Assembly: GCA_021296025.1 (NCBI GenBank)
Contig: JAGWBF010000064.1
Location: 1 to 9,409 of the forward strand
DNA: 9,409 nucleotides
DNA from: Dehalococcoidia bacterium
GTDB lineage: Bacteria > Chloroflexota > Dehalococcoidia > Lucifugimonadales > JAGWBF01
Direction: 5' to 3'
Part shown: positions 4,746-9,409 of the stretch, piece by piece
How the letters are laid out: each line of letters opens with the position of its first letter
Numbering within the stretch: the stretch's first letter is position 1
Program-made: the position numbers and the translations under genes
Notes under the pieces: generated by a model
The model's database searches: none
What the model was told of the DNA's origin: nothing
Seen by the model: only the letters and a program-made list of their open reading frames with translations

Positions 4746-7034
4746 TTAGTCGGCGGCGCTGGCTGCCTCCAGTGCAAGGCGGTCGTCCCGCATCTTCTGT
4801 ACCTTTTCCAGCCCGCCCAGGAACATATCCATATTCAAGGGAACGCTCCTGGAGTAGCTGACCGAGCGTACAGCCGCCATCTTGGCTTCTTCGCACACCG
4901 CCGCCAGCTCAGCCCCTGAGTAGCCTTCGGTCCCCAGGGCTACAGAGCTGACTAACTTTTCCAGGGATGTGGAGGGATCGATATCCACGCCTCTGAGCTG
5001 TATCTTGAGGGTCTCGACCCTTTCCTGCTCGTCGGGCAGGGGAACGTAAATGTGAATCCCGAAGCGCCCAGGCGTGAGGACAGCGGGGTCCACCAGGTCT
5101 ACCCGGTTGGTGGCAGCGATGACCATGATCCCCTTCAGGGGGTCAACCGCATCCAGCTCCGCCATAAGCTGGTTAACGATCCTCTGGATGATGTTTGTCG
5201 TACCGGCCTCGTCGCTCCTGGCCGGCGCCAGTGCATCCAGTTGGTCCAGGAAGATGATGGCCGGCGCCACCTGGACAGCCACGCCGAAGATGCGACGTAC
5301 CCTCTCCTCCGACTCACCGAGCCACTTGGAGAAGAACTCCGGGCCCCTCACCGGGATGAAGTTGGCATCGCAGTGGTAAGCAACGGCCTTGGCCAGCAGG
5401 CTTTTGCCCGTTCCCGATGGGCCGTACAGCAGCACGCCCTTGGGAGGAACGATCTTCATCGAGGAGAACACTCCCGGATGACGCAATGGCTGCTCGACCA
5501 CCTCTCGCAGGCGTTCTTTGGCATCTTCCAAGCCTCCCACATCGTCCCAGGTGGTGTCCGAAGCCACCACCATGGTCTCTCGCAGGGCCGAAGGGCGCAC
5601 CCGCGAAAGGGCATCTTCCAGGTCCGTCCGGTTCACGATCAGATTCTCCAGGGGCACCTGCATATTTCGCATATCTATATGGGAGCCCTTGGGCAGGAGG
5701 CGTCGCAGAGCATTAAGCCCGGCTTCCCTGCAAAGCTCCAGGAAGTCGGCTCCGACGAACCCGATGGACACGCGGGCCAGCTCCGGGAGGAAGTCCTGGG
5801 CATCCTCGGACAGGGGCATGCCGCGGGTGTGAATGTGCAGTATCTCCAGCCTTCCTGCGGCATCGGGGGCGCCCAGGTACATCTCGCGATCGAATCGTCC
5901 CGGACGCCGGAAAGCCATATCCACCGAGTCGATGCGGTTGCTGGTGCCGATGATCATTACACCTTCGGTGCGCTTGATGCCGTCCAGCAGGGAGAGGAAT
6001 TGGGTTGATAGGCGCGTGTCGGCAGCTGTGCCCGATTCGCCTCGCTTGGGGGCGATGATATCCAGCTCGTCCACCAGGACGATGGAGGGGAACCTGCGGG
6101 CCGCCTGCTCAAACACTCGCCGCAGGTTGTCTTCCGATTCGCCATATCCCGACCCGATCACCTCGGGCCCTCCTATATATAGGAACTGGGCGTCGATCTC
6201 GTGGGCGATGGCCCGCGCAAGGTGGGTCTTGCCGGAGCCTGGAGGTCCGTGGAAGATGATGCCCCGGGGAGGGTTGATGCCAAGGCGACGGTAAATGTTG
6301 GGATGGCGCAGTGGGATCTCGATCAGCTCCCGCACCTGGCGGATCTGATTCTCCATGCCCCCCACATCTTCATAAGTGATCTCCGGCGCTGCCCCGGCCC
6401 CGAGGGTCATGGCGTATCGGAGCTCTATTTCCGTGTCGGGGGTAATGAGCCCCGGACCCGGGGATATCTCTGTAACCTGGAACGGCGCCCCCATAGCGGT
6501 GGGGAGGGCGGGTCCGCCCGCGCCTCCATGTCCATGCCCTCCGCGCCCATGCCCGTGGCCATGCCCCTCCTCGTCGTCATCGGCTTGGGTGGTCACAGTT
6601 GTTCCCAGCCCCAGCCCAGCCCCGGGAAAGGCTGCGTAGAGCACCGCATCTTGGTACACCAGCATCCCCATGTTGCACCATGTCTGCCTTAGGTAGTCGA
6701 TGGCGTCGGAAATGTCCGAAACATCCAGGAGGGGGGCGAGCTCCAGCTTTTCAACATTGCCCATTCCGTTGGATACCGGGGCGACCTCTACCGTGTCCCC
6801 CAGCCGGGCCTTGATGCCCTGCCGGATGTACTGGTCCACGCAGACCACGGACTGGTCTTCATTGCTGGAGAGGGAAGGGCCCACCCTCGCCAGGGCAGTC
6901 CTGCCGAATCGGGTGCGCATCTCCACAGGGTCGTCGGCCTTCAGTCCCTCTCGCTTAAGGACCTCGGGGTGCAGGAGAACTAATCCCTTTCCGCTGTGCT
7001 CCGCCCGGGCACGATCTATCCTAAGCAACTCCAT
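4746..7034 (-). CDS. CDC48/VAT-like double AAA+ ATPase with degenerate second Walker B
   Basis: The ATG at 7034 is preceded by AAAGGAG nine bases upstream and gives 762 residues, typical of CDC48/p97/VAT. Residues 1-90 resemble the CDC48 N-domain double-psi barrel. About 95-205 is a CDC48_2-like region with an insert holding five His in GHGHGHGRGGHGHG (157-170). D1 has Walker A GPPGSGKT (263-270), Walker B VLVDELD (D322, E323), pore-loop aromatic Y297 and arginine fingers R377 and R380. D2 has Walker A GPSGTGKS (538-545) and pore-loop W571, but its Walker B is IIFLDQLD, with Gln598 replacing the catalytic Glu (codon CAA). The first arginine-finger position is Thr654 (LTPGR). Family members form hexamers that unfold proteins. 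Here D1 is likely the active motor and D2 may bind ATP without normal hydrolysis. It is convergent with the bicupins, so not co-transcribed with them. Confidence 0.95.
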   Translation of the reverse strand: MELLRIDRARAEHSGKGLVLLHPEVLKREGLKADDPVEMRTRFGRTALARVGPSLSSNEDQSVVCVDQYIRQGIKARLGDTVEVAPVSNGMGNVEKLELAPLLDVSDISDAIDYLRQTWCNMGMLVYQDAVLYAAFPGAGLGLGTTVTTQADDDEEGHGHGHGRGGHGHGGAGGPALPTAMGAPFQVTEISPGPGLITPDTEIELRYAMTLGAGAAPEITYEDVGGMENQIRQVRELIEIPLRHPNIYRRLGINPPRGIIFHGPPGSGKTHLARAIAHEIDAQFLYIGGPEVIGSGYGESEDNLRRVFEQAARRFPSIVLVDELDIIAPKRGESGTAADTRLSTQFLSLLDGIKRTEGVMIIGTSNRIDSVDMAFRRPGRFDREMYLGAPDAAGRLEILHIHTRGMPLSEDAQDFLPELARVSIGFVGADFLELCREAGLNALRRLLPKGSHIDMRNMQVPLENLIVNRTDLEDALSRVRPSALRETMVVASDTTWDDVGGLEDAKERLREVVEQPLRHPGVFSSMKIVPPKGVLLYGPSGTGKSLLAKAVAYHCDANFIPVRGPEFFSKWLGESEERVRRIFGVAVQVAPAIIFLDQLDALAPARSDEAGTTNIIQRIVNQLMAELDAVDPLKGIMVIAATNRVDLVDPAVLTPGRFGIHIYVPLPDEQERVETLKIQLRGVDIDPSTSLEKLVSSVALGTEGYSGAELAAVCEEAKMAAVRSVSYSRSVPLNMDMFLGGLEKVQKMRDDRLALEAASAAD

Positions 7035-7043
7035 TCCAGATAT

Positions 7044-7050
7044 CTCCTTT
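7044..7050 (-). promoter_or_regulatory. Ribosome binding site fixing the ATPase start
   Basis: On the minus strand AAAGGAG sits nine bases before the ATG at 7034. The frame also has an upstream TTG at 7079, but that would add 15 poorly conserved-looking residues and has no comparable Shine-Dalgarno. MELLRIDRA is also the natural beginning of a CDC48 N-domain. Confidence 0.7.
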
Positions 7051-7104
7051 AGGCGATTTCGTAGTGGTCCGGGGGGCAATAATGGCCCCCAGATGGCTGG
7101 GGAT

Positions 7105-7132
7105 AGTATACACCCGGTAGTGAAAATGACAA
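7105..7132 (-). promoter_or_regulatory. Sigma70-type promoter for the AAA+ ATPase
   Basis: Reading the minus strand, TTGTCA (7132-7127, five of six) is followed by a 16-base spacer and TATACT (7110-7105, five of six). Transcription would start near 7098, about 64 bases before the ATG at 7034. It lies back to back with the lipoprotein promoter. Motif-based prediction. Confidence 0.5.
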
Positions 7133-7169
7133 TCTTGTCTCAACAAAATTGCCCTTTAGCCATACTCCA

Positions 7170-7199
7170 TTGACAAGCCTGTGAAGCGTATGTTAGCAT
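7170..7199 (+). promoter_or_regulatory. Sigma70-type promoter for the solute-binding lipoprotein
   Basis: A perfect TTGACA (7170-7175), an 18-base spacer and TAGCAT (7194-7199, four of six) point toward the lipoprotein gene. The predicted start near 7206 gives a leader of about 114 bases. Two CCAGCGG copies (7201-7207 and 7214-7220) overlap the predicted start and could be a regulator site, though this is weak. Motif-based prediction. Confidence 0.45.
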
Positions 7200-7319
7200 C
7201 CCAGCGGCTTCTAGCCAGCGGAGGCTATTAGCTTGGAATGCGTTAGCGTAACCCCGTGGGTTGCCGGCGCCCCAATCCCAACAGAACCATCCAGGTACTA
7301 TTCCGGAGGTGAATCGAGC

Positions 7320-9239
7320 ATGAACCCTGGTAAGTTTTGGACAAAATGGTGGATAGTTGGAATTCTCATGGCTGCGGTCCTTGGGGCGGTGGCCGCCTGC
7401 GGTGGCGAGACAATAGTCGAGGTCACGAAGGAAGTCGAAGTGACCAGAGAGGTCCAGACTGAAGTTGAAGTCACCAGGGAAGTTATGGGTGAGACAGAGA
7501 TGATCGAGGTCACCCGAATAGTTGAGGGTGAGTCGACGACGGTCGAGATTGAAGTCACCAGGGAAGTTATGGGTGAAACTGAGTTTGTCGAGGTCACCGT
7601 GGTTGTCGAACCAACCGCGACACCCGCTCCCGATGTCGGAAGGCAGGAGAGCGACAGCGTAGTTTTGGTGGTTGATTCGGAGCCTGTCTCCATGTTCTTC
7701 CCCAACTACCTGACTTCCATTTCCGATACCGCGGTCAGGGACAACCTGGTGGACCCCATCACGTGGCAGTCAAATGCCCCGGGAGATGACTACAAGCTGG
7801 TCCCGACGACCCTGACCACAGGATGGTCAAATATCGATGCCGATACATGGCAGTTCAACTTGAGGGAGGGCGTCAAGTTCCACAACGGTGAAGAGTGGAA
7901 CGCCCAGGCTGCCATCCCCAGCTTCACCTACCAGGGAAGCGATGCGGAAGCTGACAGCAGGGGATATACCGGCGACTTTACCCCCGTTGCTATAGACGAC
8001 TACACCCTCGAAATCAACTGCGTTAACCCGTGCGCAATTCTCCCCCGGGTGTCCGTCTTCCTGGCCCCGATACCGCCGAACTATTTCGAGACGGCATCGC
8101 CTGAAGAGCAGCAGAGGGTCAACTACAGCGCTGGCCCCTACCAGTTCAAGGAGTGGACAGCAAGCCAGTTGGTCTTCGAGCGCTACGAAGACTACGTGGA
8201 AGTAGAGAGGGAAGATGGGTCCATCCATCCCGAGTTCCAGAAGGCCATCATCCCTGAGATTCGCTGGCAGTGGAGGGCTGAGCGCTTCACCCAAGCCGCA
8301 ATGATCGCCGCTGGCGAGGCCGACATGTCTTGGGACGTAGGCCTGGATGCAGCCGAATTGTCCCCTGCGGTGAAGACCGGTGGCGCTGCTGAGACCCTTA
8401 GCATGAAAGTCATGGCCCTGGGCTGTAACTGGCATCCGGAGCTGTGCAAGACAGAGGTCCGGCTGGCAATAGCCCACTCCATCGACTGCGACGCACTAAG
8501 GGACACGATCTACGGAGGCCTGACGACCTGCCGTGGCACCAACGAATGGCTGGGTGTCGTGGGTGTGACCCCCGAAGCGGATGCACCCCATGAGTACAAC
8601 CCAGATCTGTCCAAACAGCTGCTGGCGGACGCCGGATACGACAGCGACAACCTGATCACCATCAACTCCCGCGCCCACAGGGTGACCAAGGGTAACGAGA
8701 TATACGAAGCCATCTCGAACTACATGAGACAGGTGGGCATCAGTAACCAGATGGTGATCCAGGACCGGTCTCTGTGGCTGACCAGGTCGGCGTGCGGAGC
8801 TGGCGCAGCCCTTGCCGCCTATCTCGAGGATGAGGGCTTGGACATCTCGCTTGAGGAAGCCACCCCAGACCAGGTAAGGGCAGCTATAGCCCGTGGTCCC
8901 GCTGGTGTGGACTGCATTCCCGGAAACTTGGTCACATCGACCTTGTCCGACGAGCAGCTGGACTTCCAGAGAAGCTTGCTCCGTAACATGAGCTGCACGA
9001 CGTCAGGCTCCTACTTCTGCGAACCAGAGTTGGCAGACCAAATCGCCGAAGCTATAGGGACTCCTGAAGGCGACCTGCGGTTCGAGAGGATGCAGTACTT
9101 CCACGACAGGCTGAAGAACGAAGCCCTGATCATCGGTGTGTTTGACCTTGGCGTGGTGTACGCGGTTAACCCCAGGCTAGTCTGGGAGCCACGCTTCGAC
9201 CGCAGGGTTAGGGTCAACAGCATGTCCTTCATAAACTAA
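7320..9239 (+). CDS. Family-5 (peptide/dipeptide-type) ABC transporter solute-binding lipoprotein
   Basis: The ATG at 7320 is preceded by GGAGGTGA (7305-7312); the frame is open upstream, but the earlier ATG at 7238 lacks such a site. The 639-residue protein has a signal peptide with positive charges (KFWTKWW), a hydrophobic core and the lipobox VAAC, so C27 would be lipidated and the protein anchored outside the membrane. Residues 28-106 are a repetitive acidic Val/Glu/Thr linker ending in PTATPAP. Residues 112-639 match SBP_bac_5: DTWQFNLREGVKFHNGEEWN is the hallmark motif (about 175-194), and SAGPYQFKEW and AIAHSIDCDAL are also family-like. These proteins capture peptides, nickel or other small ligands for ABC import. 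No permease or ATPase gene follows; a terminator does. The binding domain contains ten Cys, unusual for this family. Substrate unknown. Confidence 0.93.
   Translation: MNPGKFWTKWWIVGILMAAVLGAVAACGGETIVEVTKEVEVTREVQTEVEVTREVMGETEMIEVTRIVEGESTTVEIEVTREVMGETEFVEVTVVVEPTATPAPDVGRQESDSVVLVVDSEPVSMFFPNYLTSISDTAVRDNLVDPITWQSNAPGDDYKLVPTTLTTGWSNIDADTWQFNLREGVKFHNGEEWNAQAAIPSFTYQGSDAEADSRGYTGDFTPVAIDDYTLEINCVNPCAILPRVSVFLAPIPPNYFETASPEEQQRVNYSAGPYQFKEWTASQLVFERYEDYVEVEREDGSIHPEFQKAIIPEIRWQWRAERFTQAAMIAAGEADMSWDVGLDAAELSPAVKTGGAAETLSMKVMALGCNWHPELCKTEVRLAIAHSIDCDALRDTIYGGLTTCRGTNEWLGVVGVTPEADAPHEYNPDLSKQLLADAGYDSDNLITINSRAHRVTKGNEIYEAISNYMRQVGISNQMVIQDRSLWLTRSACGAGAALAAYLEDEGLDISLEEATPDQVRAAIARGPAGVDCIPGNLVTSTLSDEQLDFQRSLLRNMSCTTSGSYFCEPELADQIAEAIGTPEGDLRFERMQYFHDRLKNEALIIGVFDLGVVYAVNPRLVWEPRFDRRVRVNSMSFIN
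7465..7576 (+). repeat. In-frame direct repeat in lipoprotein linker
   Basis: An exact 28-base repeat occurs at 7465-7492 and 7549-7576, 84 bases (28 codons) apart. It encodes EVTREVMGE in both copies, and similarity continues beyond it. It lies within a longer run of degenerate VEVT(R/K)EV units, starting about 7413, between the lipidated Cys and the binding domain. Confidence 0.9.
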
Positions 9240-9266
9240 CCCTCCCGCAAGACTGAAGGATTGAGG

Positions 9267-9299
9267 TGAGGCCCCGGATTTCCGGGGCCTCATCCTTTT
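9267..9299 (+). terminator. Intrinsic terminator after solute-binding lipoprotein
   Basis: A 12-bp inverted repeat (9267-9278 with 9281-9292) forms a GC-rich stem whose terminal A-T pair would probably open to give a four-base loop. TCCTTTTT follows. It starts 27 bases after the stop codon and would isolate this gene from anything downstream. Confidence 0.88.
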
Positions 9300-9352
9300 T
9301 GTGCTTCATGCCTTCCTCAAGCCCAGCCCTCTGTTATGCCGCGCCTTTCGTC

Positions 9353-9372
9353 ATTGCGGCGTAGGCCGCAAT
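9353..9372. repeat. REP-like intergenic palindrome
   Basis: A perfect 8-bp inverted repeat, ATTGCGGC and GCCGCAAT, with loop GTAG, sits in the context CGTCATTGCGGC...GCAATCCAGG. It resembles the widespread CGTCATTCCCGC...GCGGGAATCCAG class of short intergenic palindromes. There is no T-tract, so it is not an obvious terminator. Only one copy is visible here, so repetitive status is inferred. The rest of 9300-9409 shows no gene or other element. Confidence 0.5.
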
Positions 9373-9409
9373 CCAGGACGGAGCATTTCCGGTTTCGAGG
9401 ACGGCTCTA

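Noticed and set aside
5052..6008. Plus-strand frame of 318 codons inside the ATPase gene
   Set aside because: It is antisense to the conserved AAA+ domains, with no RBS and no protein-like motifs.
7035..7079. TTG start adding 15 residues to the ATPase
   Set aside because: The ATG at 7034 has AAAGGAG at good spacing and begins at the expected N-domain strand.
7201..7220. CCAGCGG direct repeat in the lipoprotein leader as an operator
   Set aside because: Seven bases at 13-base spacing is short and may be chance; noted only within the promoter entry.
7413..7620. CRISPR-like or tandem-repeat array
   Set aside because: The repeats are in frame, protein-coding and degenerate, without regular spacers.

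Overview
The window looks like bacterial chromosome, moderately GC-rich, most likely from the Chloroflexota (SAR202 / Dehalococcoidia-like). That placement is inference. It rests on a two-domain CDC48-type AAA+ ATPase, a solute-binding lipoprotein with a VEVTREV-type repeated linker, and a tandem family of paralogous bicupins. No phage, transposon, CRISPR or RNA gene is visible.

Layout. (1) Positions 3-152: the 3' end of a plus-strand gene resembling a MaoC/hotdog hydratase. It converges on, and shares a CTAG stop with, a minus-strand gene (980 to 149) of the mycothiol-dependent maleylpyruvate isomerase / DinB superfamily, which is broken by a one-base frameshift. (2) Positions 1218-4666: three consecutive plus-strand genes for bicupin proteins of 358, 359 and 357 residues. 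They align without internal gaps, and both cupin halves keep His-rich metal sites. Size and fold resemble gentisate / 1-hydroxy-2-naphthoate dioxygenases. Genes 1 and 3 each have a plausible TTGACA-type promoter. Gene 2 has none obvious and sits just behind a strong terminator hairpin. (3) Positions 4687-4724: a perfect 17-bp palindrome that terminates both the third bicupin and the convergent ATPase. (4) Positions 7034 to 4746: a 762-residue CDC48/VAT-like double AAA+ ATPase whose second ATPase domain carries Gln in place of the catalytic Walker B Glu. (5) Positions 7035-7319: a divergent promoter region. (6) Positions 7320-9239: a 639-residue family-5 solute-binding lipoprotein, followed by its own terminator and, near the window end, a REP-like palindrome.

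How the genes may work together. Gentisate dioxygenase produces maleylpyruvate, which is the substrate of maleylpyruvate isomerase. Bicupin dioxygenase-like genes beside an MDMPI-family gene therefore hint at aromatic or recalcitrant-carbon catabolism, with the lipoprotein as a possible substrate-capture component. The link is suggestive only: the MDMPI-like gene is frameshifted and lacks one expected metal ligand, and the bicupin substrate cannot be read from sequence. The ATPase is probably an independent protein-remodelling unit.
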